Source: Hyalella azteca (Eukaryota > Arthropoda > Malacostraca > Amphipoda > Hyalellidae). From it: DNA of 64,000 nucleotides. Positions 21,201 to 29,751 of the stretch are shown here, piece after piece (positions within the stretch are counted from its first letter, which is position 1; the number at the start of each line of letters is the position of its first letter). The stretch lies in assembly GCF_000764305.2 (NCBI RefSeq), contig NW_025934801.1, forward strand, positions 62,001-126,000, read 5' to 3'. The notes beneath the pieces were generated by a model. That model saw only the letters and a list, made by a program, of their open reading frames with translations, made no database searches and was not told the DNA's origin. A program made the position numbers and the translations under genes.

Positions 21201-24200
21201 TGTTTTTCAGTAGAATCTGGGACACGAGTTATATTGAAGAAATTGCCAAACTTGTAATTGGCTGGTTTCCCGGCGTCCACTAATTGGCAAATGATTTCCG
21301 CTGGTAACTCGCTAATGGTTTTTTTTAGAAAAAATCCTTGAAAGTCAATATTTTTAATTCCCTATGATATTGATGAGATTTTTATCGCTGGCGACCCTGG
21401 GTCTGGTGATGGACCCTTACATATCAGTGACTGCTGCGCTATAAGATGCACGAGTTTCACTTCTAAAAAGTTGACACAATAAATTATTTTCCATAAACCT
21501 ACGTGATTAATTAAAATTCTGGCACCTCCTAATTTTTGTCTCTTCGCATGCTGACGAACTGAAATAAAAATTTTTAATTTTATATTTCCGCAAAAAATCG
21601 TTTTCCAAGTTTTTGTATTTGAGCAGTCAAAAACTGAGCTTTTCGGAGGGCTTGCATCACGCGAGTCTCGTGGAGTATTCAAATTATGCAAGAGGCTTAT
21701 GATATTTTCCTCAGAAGAACACAATACTTTTTCAGAATCTGCAATAGTAGGAGCGATTGTTGGCAAAAATGAAAGACCTTCAAAAACCGGCGCAGCCAAA
21801 ATGAATGCGAGCGTCGAGCAAAATGAATGAATCCGTCAAGTGCAGGTGACGATGAATGAGATATGAACATGGAAAGGGGCAGTAAACATATGAGCATGGA
21901 AGGGGGTTGTAAACATGTGAACATGGAAAGGGACAGTAAACATATGAGCATGGAAGGGGGCAGTAAACATATGAGCATGGAAAGTGGTCAGCATGGAAAG
22001 GGATAGTATGAAGGTTAATAAGCTATATCTGCAAGATATTAAATCTATGTTTTAAAGTGATCGAAATTAGGTTCAGGAATAATAACTATCACTACCAGGA
22101 AAGGCGAAGTTCCCAAGACCTGCGGATACGGAGAGAATGGCATCCCATTAGCTAGGCCGCGTATTGAAATCGTTAAGCGGAATTTCAAAATAAATCTCAG
22201 GAGCACACAATGAAAATACATTTCTTGCGTTGGTTCCCAAAGTTCTCATTATCCTGATCTCTTTAGCTATTATACACAATTCTCATTCATATCGTACGCC
22301 ATTCAGGAGGTAGCAACTCATTTAGATATTTTATGTAGAATAAGTAATAACAAGTTAACCGAGCGTTAAATGTGTAGCAGGTGCGCGTGAAGCAGGTGCG
22401 TGTAGCAGGCGCGTGTGGCAGGCGTGCGTGGCAGGCGCGTGTGGCAGGCGCGTGTGTCAGGTATGTGTAGCAGGTGCGTGAAGCAGGTGCGTGTGGCAGG
22501 CGCGTGTGGCAGGCATATGTAGCAGGTGCGTGTAGCAGGTGCGTGTAGCAGGTTCGTGTGGCCGGCGCGCGTGGCAGATGCGAGAGGCAGGCGCATGTAG
22601 CAGGCGCATGTAGCAGACGCGTGTAGCAGGCGCGAGAGGCAGGCGCGTGTAGCAGGCGCGTGTAGCAGGCGCGTGTAGCAGGCGCGTGAGGCAGGTGCGT
22701 GTGGCAGGCGCGTGTGTAGCATGTGTGCGTCAAGCAGGCGCGCGTGGCTGGCGCGTGTGGCAGTCGCGTGTGGCAGTCGCGTTTGGCAGCCGCATGTTAT
22801 AGGCACATGTAGACGACGCATGTAGCAGGCGCATGTAGCAGGCGCATGTAGCAGGCGCATGTAGCAGACGCGTGTAGCAGGCGCGAGAGGCAGGCGCGTG
22901 TAGCAGGCGCGTGTAGCAGGCGCATGTAGCAGACGCGTGTAGCAGGCGCGTGTAGCAGGCGCGTGTAGCAGGCGCGAGAGGCAGGCGCATGTAGCAGGCG
23001 CATGTAGCAGACGCGTGTAGCAAGGCGCGTGTAGCAGACGCGTGTAGCAAGCGCATGTAGCAGGCGCGCGTGTAGCAGTCGCGTGTAGCAGGTGCGTGTA
23101 GCAGTCGCGTGTAGCAGACGCGTGTAGCAGACGCGTGTAGCAGTCGCATGTAGCAGGCACGTGTAGCAGGCGCGTGTAGCAGGCGCGTGTAGCAGGCGCA
23201 TGTAGCAGACGCGTGTAGCAGGTGCGTGCAGCAGGCGCGTGTAGCAGGCGCATGTAGCAGGCGCATGTAGCAGGCGCGTGCAGCAGGCGCGTGTAGCAGA
23301 CGCGTGTAGCAGATGCGTGTAGCAGGCGCGTGTAGCAGACGCATGTAGCAGGCGCGTGTAGCTGACGCGTGTAGCAGACGCATGTAGCAGGCACGTGTAG
23401 CAGGTGGCAGTTACCTGAAAGGTTCCGACGCTCTGGGGACCATATATGCTGGGGTAAGCTGACGAGACGCTGTCCACCACCAACATGAACCCTGTGAACT
23501 TCTGCACTGAGTAGTGCGTGCGCCAGCCCTGCAGGCTCACTGGGGGGGTTGGGAGAGATTGTATTAGTGGAGATAGTGGATATAGTGATGATATGAATGG
23601 AGATAATGGAGATAGAGATGATATGAATAGAGATAATGGAGATAGTGATAATGGAAATAGAGATAATAGAGATAGTGAGGATAGAAATAGAGATAATAGA
23701 GATAGTGATGATAGAAATAGAGATCAGATAATTAGTGATAACGATATTGGCGATAGTGATAACGATATTATCGATAGAGAAAACGACAATGAAGTTAGAG
23801 ATAACAACAATTGAGATATATATTTAAATAACCATTTTAAAAGATTAAATTTTTTCGGATCTTCCACTCTGTAAGCCTTCCCACCGTGCTATGCGCCTTC
23901 AAGCTGTACAGTGCGACGTGACTGTATCTGAGAGTGATTTCAAGATACTCTTCGAGCTCTTTTGGTTCGCATATTTCTTAGGGGGAACCCTGTCTTACGA
24001 ACACGCACAGTTCTTATCCTCTTGAAATTATAAATCGATAGATTTTTATGTTCCACTTGTCGTTTTCTCGTTACTTAGGTTATAATCTCATTCGTGTATA
24101 GTTTTAATTTCAACGTTGAGTTTACTTGATTTCTATTCTCGTATGTTTTAGCTAATGATGAAGTTTTTACGAAACGTTCTTAATGAATACATGGCGAATT

Positions 24201-27200
24201 AATTAGTATTTTTTTTATTCCTTAGGAACTGTTAGGCAAATAGGTGACCTGCAATCACAACCGCAATACGGCAGGGGCGCTGCAGGAGCTGACAAAAGAC
24301 GACAAACAAGAAGACAAAGCGCAGCGCCGCAAAACACGGAAAGTTTAAGACAAAAGATAAACAAGAAGACAAAGCGCAGCGTCGCCAAGCACGGAAAGTT
24401 TAAGACAAAAGATAAACAAGGAAGACAAAGCGCAGCGTCGCAAAGCACGGAAAGTTTAAGACAAAATATAGACAAGAAGAATAAGCGCAGCGTCGCAAAG
24501 CACGGAAAGTTTAAGGCAAAAGATAAACAAAGAAGACAAAGCGCAGCGTCGCAAAACACGGAAAGTTTAAGACAAAATATAGACAAGAAGAATAAGCGCA
24601 GCGTCGACAAGCACGGAAAGCTTAAGACAAAATATAAACAAGAAGACAAACGCAGCGTCGCAAAGCACAGAAAGTTCAAAGCAAAAGACAAACAAAGAAG
24701 ACAAAGCACTGCCTCGCAAAAGAAGAGAAGTGGAAGACAAGAGACAAACAAAGAAGACAAGGCGCAGCCTCGCAAAACAAGAGTAGTGAACGACAAAAGA
24801 CAAACGTTGAAGACAAAAAACAGCGTTGCAAAACAAGAAAAGTGAAAGACAAAGGACAAACAAAGAAGACAAAGCACAGCCGTGCAAAACTAGAGTAGTG
24901 AAAGACAAAAGACAAACGTAGAAGACAAAACACAGCGCTGCAAAACAAGAAAAGTGAAAGACAAAAGACAAACAAAGAAGACAAAGCAGAGCGTCGCAAA
25001 ACAATAACATTGAAAGACAAAAGACAAACAAAGAAGACAAAGCAGAGCCTCGCTCAGTAAACAGGCAGCATGCGACAACAATAGAAGCTTAGAGCCAATT
25101 AAGAGACGCCTGTAGCTCGCTGATTTCATACTAAAGATTTGGCGAGGAAATTATTTACGTCAACGACAAGGTCTTCAATCCTATTAATTTAGAGTTTTTA
25201 TACCATTACAGGTGAACATTTCTGGTTTTGACTAGTGGATGATTTGCAAATAAACTGCGCATCTGAAGTATGTCAGGTAGCCAGGTTTGCTGTTTTAAAT
25301 GACATCAATAAAAAGCAAGATATGACATAAACTTTATACGACTTTATAAATTGGCCATAAAATTGTTTTCTTGCGGGTAAAAAATAGTAATAAAAAATCT
25401 ATCATTGAATTAGCACAGTAAATTCTAGTAAATATGTGATATGTTTGTTCTAAAATTGCAATCTAGTAATGTATTGACGTCCCTCCAAATGATGTGTAAG
25501 ATCATTATCATTTTTAGATTCACTCCATTAATGGCCACTATTTATTAAATTTTCTGTAAAATTCATTTTAAGATCATTTGCACACTCGCCTGCAGTATTT
25601 GAGTTGTTCTAGTAAAGGCTCGATCAGTAAGGTTGAGACTTATATACTTAAGCTTCTTGTGTTTTAAAGTGTAGAACGAACGTCAACAATAGCTAGATTA
25701 AGTAACGAGCGAACTAGATGTCAATATTTTTACTGGAAACAATGCCTATTAGTTGGAGCTTATAGAACTAAAGTCTATCATCTTATAGGGAATATGCAAA
25801 ATGTTAGCTGGCCAATAACAGAATTACAGAATTGCTATCCATCCCATTTGACTTGGTAGTTTCTCTAATGCAATCAATGTATGACTCAATTTAAATGGAG
25901 TCAGAGAAGGAAACAGAATTACATTCTGCTTTGCAAGAATGTTGCCATTTTCCATTTGAATTTATTACATAATTGTACACGGAAACGCCGTGTAGTTGTT
26001 CATTAGCAGCTTTTCATCTTACGGCAAACTAAAGCGAAAATAGAGCATTTTCAATGAAAATTTAAACCTTTGTTTATTCAATATTGTTTGTGTATTTTGT
26101 TTTCGTTTATTCCCTATAGATGACAGTTATTTTTGAATATATGTCCATGTTGAGGTTAGTTTAGTAGTTTATCAAACGGCTAGCTGGTTTCGGAGGAGCT
26201 CAGACAGTTTTATCCGACTGTTAACATCATTTGGTAATTGACTAACTCATTCCAAATATCCATCGATAAATAACTTGGTAGTTTCTCGAATGCAATCAAT
26301 GTGTTTCATTTCATTTAAATTGCCAGAGAAGGAAAAAATTCACCTTGTTTAGACCTACATAACAAAGCATTGAATGAATGAATTCAGTGAAATCACCTAA
26401 GCTCCACCACATGACGTTATCCCAACTGCCAGATCCCCCCCCCCAAGTCAAACCCACCACATCTTAATAAGTCTACGGAGAACACTACTAACATTCAATT
26501 TACTCCGACATATTATGGGCAAGATCCTACTCGTCTAAAAAACCAAGAATTCTATTCGAATTTGGCCTCAAATTATCAACTTCTTAAAATGGCATACTTC
26601 TAAATTAAGATTGATATAGCTCAACAATCTGATATATATAAAGGCTGTAAGATTCAACCTACCCCAAAATTTCGTAAGTAAAACTTCAAGCTTTGAATAC
26701 CTTTGACGAAGCTAAAACTCACTCCTGAATCACAAATAATTTTCTTCCACCATTTTTAATGTACGAGAGCGAACTTCAACCTACCTATAACTTGAAAAAA
26801 GGCTCAATTTTTTTCTAAATTGTAACGAATTGACGTAAACTTTTTGAAAAATTATCATAAATTAGCCTCTGAAGAAAAGTGAATTTTGAAGTTAACTGGG
26901 CGCTGGACGCAACAGCAAAACCAGCCTGGCGATGCAAAATGCAATTGATGGATATATTAAGCTAAGATTTCAAGTTCTATTATGGGTTGAGAGTAAATGT
27001 ATACTATAATCTTGCTGCTTTTGAGAAAAAAACGAATATGATAAGCACGACTATACGTGTCTTTAATTTTTCAAAAGGTCAGGTCAATTAACAAATTGTC
27101 AGATATTATTAAATCATATTCCATAATTCACATTTGCACGAAAATATTTGCGGACTATTTTCATTTTGAAAATCCTAAAAAATTTCTCTATATCTTCAAT

Positions 27201-27611
27201 TGAATATATCAGACGTTAAATAGAAATGCACCTCGCTCGAGACAACACTTATTTATATATTAAAAGCATTCTAAAATATAATCTCAGCCACTTGAAGGGA
27301 GATTAAATCTATGAAAATAACTTCGTGTGCTTACAATTTTTTGAGAGGAGAGGAAATCTATGAAAATAACTTATATAACTATTTGCTTATAAGCTATAAC
27401 ATCATTTGACTTCACCTGTGTACACCTCCCCCGGGACATATTTCTCAGGGTTGCCGCTGATCTTAATCTTGTAGCCGTTGTCGCCTGGCGTCTTCTCGGA
27501 GTGCGAGTGATACGGTTGACGGTTACAGGTTATTGTGCCACTGGCTAACTGGCTTAGTAGCCACATGCCTGCAAGCCACTGCCACATTCCTGCCATCGTG
27601 CACTTTGGCGC
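9058..27611 (-). CDS. Spon1: F-spondin (spondin-1) homologue, 8 exons, 3' part missing
   Basis: This entry covers the whole gene span; the exons are listed separately. F-spondin is a secreted extracellular-matrix protein of animals, made of a reeler domain, a spondin N domain and several thrombospondin type-1 repeats. It is known for roles in axon guidance and cell adhesion. The eight exons join to 1267 nt with no stop, and every junction keeps phase. Predicted residues: signal peptide about 1-20, reeler about 21-190, spondin N about 191-405, then an acidic linker to 422. This length matches the N-terminal half of vertebrate F-spondin (about 800 residues). No thrombospondin repeat was found left of 9058, so the 3' part is probably outside the window. 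Family assignment rests on many conserved blocks, including an APPAG-type motif, DCCAC, THPKDFP, WEYGGYAS and WDAGTDSG. Exon-level expression is not shown by the sequence. Confidence 0.95.
9278..11313 (-). other. F-spondin intron between residues 349 and 350
   Basis: A 2.0-kb intron. AT-rich, with a locally palindromic AT stretch around 10590..10690 (repeated atatttata-type words). No gene or clear element seen inside. Confidence 0.7.
11314..11444 (-). CDS. Spon1: F-spondin exon: spondin N calcium-site region
   Basis: The 131-nt exon lies between acceptor aatattgcag/GACCGT and donor TACATG/gttggt; the donor is weak but phase-compatible. It encodes residues 306-349: (G)PSPDWIVGVSAMELCLKN, then CSWVGQKTINLYPWDAGTDS and GVTYM. 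From memory of the family, three Asp residues bind calcium in the spondin N domain. The equivalents here would be D310, D339 and D343, with spacings of 29 and 4 that fit. An NCS sequon lies at N324. The acceptor sits at the edge of a 47-bp minisatellite whose units carry degenerate versions of this junction. Confidence 0.95.
11546..11583. other. Nextera mate-pair junction adapter (assembly contaminant)
   Basis: Exact 38-bp sequence: CTGTCTCTTATACACATCT followed directly by its reverse complement AGATGTGTATAAGAGACAG. This is the transposase mosaic-end circularisation junction used in mate-pair libraries and is not genomic. Confidence 0.98.
11584..11657. other. Misplaced 73-bp copy of 8464..8536 plus an N gap
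   Basis: 11584..11656 is identical to 8464..8536 in the same orientation, offset exactly 3120 bp, and is followed by a single N at 11657. Position right after the adapter, together with orientation, is what a mate-pair junction read gives. Confidence 0.97.
12001..12144 (+). mobile_element. Short MITE-like element, family B, copy 3
   Basis: A 144-bp element in an F-spondin intron, from ggccatactttcaaaa to ttttgaaagtataggcc, with imperfect terminal inverted repeats. It differs from the copy at 3638 by scattered substitutions only. Non-coding. Confidence 0.88.
12145..12665 (-). other. F-spondin intron remainder, nothing recognised
   Basis: AT-rich intronic sequence between MITE copy 3 and the exon donor. 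Confidence 0.6.
12666..12789 (-). CDS. Spon1: F-spondin exon: spondin N domain, middle part
   Basis: The 124-nt exon lies between acceptor aattctttag/AGTGACC and donor TTGG/gtgagt. It encodes residues 265-305 plus the first base of Gly306. SDHIRTIIKARGLW continues the helix that follows the KRQ ending of the previous exon. FRVDNKHHLMSLVSML matches the F-spondin strand that precedes the Pro-Ser-Pro-Asp-Trp motif. The phase-1 end fits the following exon, which starts with GA. Confidence 0.95.
12790..13768 (-). other. F-spondin intron between residues 264 and 265
   Basis: 979-bp intron. Holds a small hairpin at 12854..12872 (gtcggct, 5-nt loop, agccgac). The stretch from about 13140 to 13730 is pyrimidine-rich with many act/ctt words and no coding match. 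Nothing else seen. Confidence 0.6.
13769..13975 (-). CDS. Spon1: F-spondin exon: spondin N domain, first part
   Basis: The 207-nt exon (69 codons, phase 0 at both ends) lies between acceptor tgttccctcag/GTGACA and donor AGACAG/gtgatc. It encodes residues 196-264. Blocks VTFEGLWSRQTHPKDFP, FSDIIGASHSDDYRVWEYG and GYASDGLRQVAEWGS are the best-conserved part of the spondin N domain, which has a C2-like beta-sandwich fold. At the point where the vertebrate protein has an N-glycosylation sequon just before the THPKD block, this protein reads GLWS, so that sequon is absent here. Confidence 0.97.
14246..14390 (-). CDS. Spon1: F-spondin exon: end of reeler domain, start of spondin N
   Basis: The 145-nt exon lies between acceptor tatacccag/AGCGATGG and donor TATGAG/gtagtc. 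It starts with the last base of Arg147 and encodes residues 148-195: AMVQESREVWYMDDGELTKE, then LCEEV...ILDCCACDEAKYE. The VQ...Y..DDG.LTKELCE block and the DCCAC cluster (C186, C187, C189) are diagnostic for F-spondin at the reeler/spondin N junction. The phase-0 end fits the next exon. The acceptor and the first 34 bp of the exon are duplicated 67 bp upstream in the intron (separate entry). Confidence 0.95.
14357..14480 (-). repeat. 67-bp tandem duplication of an F-spondin splice acceptor
   Basis: The last 33 intron bases with the acceptor, plus the first 34 bp of exon 14246..14390, are repeated 67 bp upstream, giving a second acceptor ataaccag/AGCGATGG at 14457. Using it would add 67 nt (frame +1) and reach a TAA after about 15 codons, ending the protein within the reeler domain. 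Confidence 0.9.
14815..15030 (+). repeat. Diverged dispersed repeat, family C, copy 1
   Basis: About 200 bp similar in order to 17465..17690: ttaaata.tgtcacccgtg, ttgctg.gtg, gaatgt.tcat, then agatataatatt and ttgaatt..attact.ataa further on. Non-coding, probably an old interspersed element. Confidence 0.6.
15031..16518 (-). other. F-spondin intron, nothing recognised
   Basis: Part of the 2.1-kb intron between residues 146 and 148. No repeat or ORF of note. Confidence 0.6.
16519..16652 (-). CDS. Spon1: F-spondin exon: reeler domain, cysteine-containing core
   Basis: The 134-nt exon lies between acceptor cttccctcag/CTGTAC and donor TTCAG/gtgagc. It encodes residues 103-146 plus two bases of Arg147. 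It carries DDCPNAVVHTSSSPKSEVQV followed by LWTAPPAGSGCVRF. The Cys (C115), the Trp-x-Ala-Pro-Pro-Ala-Gly block and the second Cys (C143) are typical of the reeler domain. Exon GC content is clearly above the surrounding intron. A TATAG-type pentanucleotide array lies about 100 bp upstream of the acceptor in the intron. Confidence 0.95.
16755..17008. repeat. AGTAT pentanucleotide microsatellite
   Basis: About 40 or more copies of tatag/agtat, uninterrupted over about 16800..16910 and degenerate at both ends (tagtg, tactatag variants). It lies about 100 bp upstream of the acceptor of the 16519..16652 exon. Confidence 0.97.
17009..17464. other. Intronic, no gene recognised
   Basis: A 62-codon plus-strand ORF (17155..17343) has no recognisable features. 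Confidence 0.5.
17465..17690 (+). repeat. Diverged dispersed repeat, family C, copy 2
   Basis: Same arrangement of conserved words as 14815..15030 (tgtcacccgtggtatgttgc, gaagatataatattt, gttgaattccattactaatt), with many substitutions and small indels. Confidence 0.6.
17858..18000. repeat. 53-bp array, each unit with hairpin arms
   Basis: About 2.7 copies. Units start gttcatataggcctt and contain cataagtcagcaaacgccga. Arms GCGTTCATAT and ATATGAACGC bracket about 30 bp, so adjacent units can pair. Confidence 0.9.
18001..18692. other. Intronic, no gene recognised
   Basis: AT-rich with an 85-codon minus-strand ORF (18169..18426) of lysine-rich chance-like composition. Confidence 0.5.
18693..19140. 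repeat. 15-bp minisatellite
   Basis: About 28 copies of a unit like gcagactccacagtt, good in the middle and decayed after about 19000. Because 15 is a multiple of 3 the array is open in several frames, giving repetitive pentapeptide ORFs (e.g. ADSTI) of up to 136 codons. These are not credible genes in an intron on the opposite strand. Confidence 0.95.
19190..19520. repeat. 62-bp minisatellite
   Basis: About five copies. Units begin gagcatggagtgacgaagaa, continue gtttattcagtatatcaac and end ccgctctccaaacatg. One copy lacks 7 bp. Confidence 0.95.
19521..19920. other. Intronic, no gene recognised
   Basis: No repeat or coding signal seen. Confidence 0.5.
19921..20085 (+). mobile_element. Hairpin element, family A, copy 2
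   Basis: About 165 bp. Starts with ataactcagt, then a perfect 16-bp palindrome ACTCACTGCAGTGAGT, then agcgcattttctcgtcgacg, a ggacggacagac-type run, and ends tgagaaaatgcgct. AGCGCATTTTCTC and GAGAAAATGCGCT are inverted repeats. Non-coding. Related copies are at 6626, 35405 and 56847. Confidence 0.9.
20086..20715. other. Intronic, no gene recognised
   Basis: Short ORFs on both strands (20280..20528 plus, 20425..20616 minus) overlap and show no family features. Confidence 0.5.
20716..21052. repeat. 14-bp minisatellite
   Basis: About 24 copies of ccgccagatcccaa with variants (cgacagatacc, caccagatt, cgccagaaccta). Contiguous, no spacers. Confidence 0.95.
21053..21865. other. Intronic, no gene recognised
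   Basis: A 145-codon minus-strand ORF (21362..21799) lies here. It has no recognisable domain, but it is the longest non-repetitive ORF in the F-spondin introns. Confidence 0.4.
21866..21995. repeat. 27-bp minisatellite
   Basis: About five copies of a unit with agcatggaagggggcagtaa followed by acatatg. The minus-strand Met/Leu/Cys-rich frame is the repeat translated. Confidence 0.9.
22376..23405. repeat. 13-bp minisatellite next to an F-spondin donor
   Basis: About 79 copies of gtagcaggcgcgt and variants (gtggcaggcgcgt, gtagcagacgcgt, gtagcaggtgcgt), GC-rich in an AT-rich setting. The array ends within about 10 bp of the donor at 23414. No stop occurs in any minus-strand frame of the unit, so it yields overlapping ORFs of 148 to 342 codons repeating a 13-residue pattern. 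These are artefacts of the unit, not proteins. Confidence 0.97.
23415..23539 (-). CDS. Spon1: F-spondin exon: reeler domain, middle part
   Basis: The 125-nt exon lies between acceptor cccccccag/TGAGCC and donor TTTCAG/gtaact. It encodes residues 61-102, beginning (V)SLQGWRTHYSV and ending with GTFQ. Both ends resemble the reeler segment of vertebrate F-spondin, where a GTFQ block precedes an acidic stretch. Phases match at both sides (2 nt completing a codon at the start, phase 0 at the end). The exon is sandwiched between two different tandem arrays. A GATAGT-type array begins about 14 bp beyond the acceptor, and a 13-bp minisatellite starts within about 10 bp of the donor. Confidence 0.93.
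23553..23818. repeat. Imperfect GATAGT/GATAAT array next to an F-spondin acceptor
   Basis: Purine-rich repeats of gatagtgat, gataatgga and gatagaaatagagat words. The array starts about 14 bp beyond the exon acceptor at 23539. On the transcribed strand it is a long pyrimidine-rich tract (ctatct, attatc) leading into the acceptor. The Asp/Asn/Arg-rich plus-strand ORF is the repeat read in frame. Confidence 0.9.
23819..24295. other. Intronic, no gene recognised
   Basis: Nothing identifiable on either strand. Confidence 0.5.
24296..25052. repeat. 55-56 bp minisatellite
   Basis: About 13-14 copies containing aagaagacaaagcgcagcgt, cgcaaagcacggaaag and gacaaaa. The right half is a diverged subfamily with aacaagaaaagtgaaagac. 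Minus-strand Leu/Phe/Cys-rich ORFs up to 220 codons are the array translated. Confidence 0.95.
25053..27415. other. F-spondin intron; contains a small direct duplication
   Basis: AT-rich. Segments 25849..25930 and 26271..26340 share acttggtagtttctc.aatg, caatcaatgt and cagagaaggaaa, so they are an old duplication about 420 bp apart. A C10 tract lies near 26438. No coding signal. Confidence 0.55.
27416..27611 (-). CDS. Spon1: F-spondin exon with start codon: signal peptide and start of reeler domain
   Basis: The ATG is at 27596-27594, and coding sequence runs to 27416 (60 codons plus 1 nt). The donor reads ACAG/gtgaag. Residues 1-20 form a signal peptide with a hydrophobic, Trp-rich core (WLAGMWLLSQLASG). 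Next comes the first reeler cysteine (C24), then GYKIKISGNPEKYVPGE, which resembles the opening beta strands of the F-spondin reeler domain. Just upstream of the ATG the minus strand reads ttttttccaacag/GCGCC, a good acceptor. The exon therefore probably starts at 27611, with 15 nt of 5' UTR and an unseen non-coding first exon. The second Met at residue 4 is a less likely start. The phase-1 end fits the next exon, which completes a Val codon. Confidence 0.93.
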
Positions 27612-29751
27612 CTGTTGGAAAAAAGTGATATGTTGTTACAAATAAAGAAAATAAATATCTCAGTCGATCATAGCTACATTACAGACATTTTAAACTTAGG
27701 CACCCGAATAAAAAAATTAAAATATTTGCAGGAAGGATGGTGGGTTATGGGATGACCAATTCTGGCCCAGTTTGTCCCTGAAAAATATCATTTTAGGGCA
27801 ACGTGTAGAAAATGGGTCCATTTTTGGAGACTATAACAAACTTATTTTCTTGAGTGTGTAGTGGATGAACAGGTACACCAGAACTGCGTGACTCTAGAGT
27901 AAAATCTTTAGTGTAGAGATGGAAAGTGTGTTGGATATTCCATGTCTCGGAGTAGGTCTTATAACCGATGTTTTTTTGTACAGAGTTAATTTGATGGCAA
28001 CGTACATTGAAGTGCCATTCAGAATCCAGTGAGTGACGAATAAATGCCAAAGCATCCTCACTGCTTCCATGTACAATCATTGTACACCTCTTGAATTTAT
28101 GTAAGTTTAGGTGTATAATGCATGTATGAACCTTCGTTAATCACCCGTTTCATCGGATGATCATACACCAACCAACCGTAGAATAGGAGGATGACCAACA
28201 CTCTCATGTAAGACAACGTTAAATCAAGCAACATTTCATGTAAGATACACAATATTAAGGGCAAGGGCTCGAACTGTAACAGTTACCCAAGAACTCCTCA
28301 TGGTTGGAATGAAGCAGGCAACTTTGGTTAATTGAGCGATGCGTACGGACGATGACCTAGCAGTATCACGCAGTTTACATAAGGACACTTTTAAAGGGAA
28401 CTTGAAGCAGCTGTCAAAATTAAAGCCGTTCATTAGCTTCAGAAGTTGCTTGATCGAGTAACATGACGCTATACCCTCGAGAGTTTGTGTGCTTGTATCG
28501 CTTCATAAAGTGCATCAAGTATCTAAACTGAGCAACACGCAAAACACTTCGTCCAGAATGAGTGTTCCTTAGATAATAACAGTTTTGTATTCTAGAAGAA
28601 GACAAGCAATTGAAATGATAGGTTAATACTGAATTATGAATGATTCTTCGAAGTAATTAATGCCTTGAGCTTGTTTAGGCTCGCGTGAGCGGTGGCTGCA
28701 ACGGAAGGAACAACTATCGAGGTCGTCGTCTAGACATCATTAAAAATTATCACAATACTTCACATGCGGTGTTAAATGTTCACTTTCATTGGCAGCACTG
28801 AACTTCATCTCGCTCCCAGATTGCGCTAGACGAATCAAAAGCAGGTACAGAAGAGCAGCGTTACATTAAGCTTGATTAGCAAATGCACACGACAGTCAAT
28901 ATCATTAGGCCCTTATACGTGCGGCCAGCAGTGCATCCTGTGATGGTTGGATTTGTCCAAGCAAAGTTGGAGTGAGGAGCCGGCGAGTCATTTCGATGCA
29001 GATTGCCAGAGTTCGACTAACTTTACCGAGCCAACTCAGCACATCTGATCTGCGCTGCGGCATGAAGCTGGCAAGTCAGATGAATGTGTGGATAAAATTC
29101 ATGCAGGCTACTCCATCCAGCTTATGCTGCCTCATCATTAAATGTAGATACAGTCGAAAAGTTGCACTCAATACCTCAACTCTGTTGAACTACACTATGG
29201 AGCTGCGAGCAGCTGTTGAGACATGAAGATCAGAAGTGAATAACAAAGCCCCTGCTAACTTCAACTACAAAATAATCTAGATCTTATGTAGAACGTATTG
29301 ATTACAATCCACTATTTATTCTAATCTAGATTATTAAATGTACAATACCTATTAATTTTGTTTTCATGTTTTATTTTTAGTCCAAAATGCATTTGCCGCA
29401 TAACAGCGATAATGCGACGAAAAGATTAGATTTCAGAATTATTTTATTAAGAGTTACACATAACAACTCATCTTATCCATGTAGAAACAGAAAAAAATTA
29501 GTCACGAATAACACAGGACGCATTCAATTTTGACACCGAATGACAATGTTGATATTTAAGTAATCTTAATGCTGGCATAAATGAAGCTTGAAAACATTTT
29601 TCTTACAACGTTACGCTCTTGATTTCATTGCACTCGTGTTTCGTACAACTCCGCAGAATTGCACGCGGCGTAAGTGAGATATCAACGTTGCTGGTGGAAA
29701 AATTTTTCTCTATACTGGGAAAAATTTGTGAGATTGCAATGTTAGTGATTT
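27612..29751. other. Upstream of the F-spondin start, no gene recognised
   Basis: Should hold the intron feeding the acceptor at 27612, and possibly a non-coding exon. ORFs at 27793..28080 (minus, 95 codons), 28236..28605 (minus) and 28972..29226 (plus) lack recognisable motifs. Confidence 0.45.

Noticed and set aside
22287..23540. Overlapping minus-strand ORFs up to 342 codons, Cys/His/Arg/Leu-rich
   Set aside because: They are the 13-bp minisatellite read in three frames; the unit has no stop codon, and only the last 41 codons at the right end are a real F-spondin exon.
24215..25129. Leu/Phe/Cys-rich minus-strand ORFs that look like membrane proteins
   Set aside because: Four overlapping frames over a 55-56 bp tandem array; hydrophobicity comes from the A/G-rich plus-strand unit.
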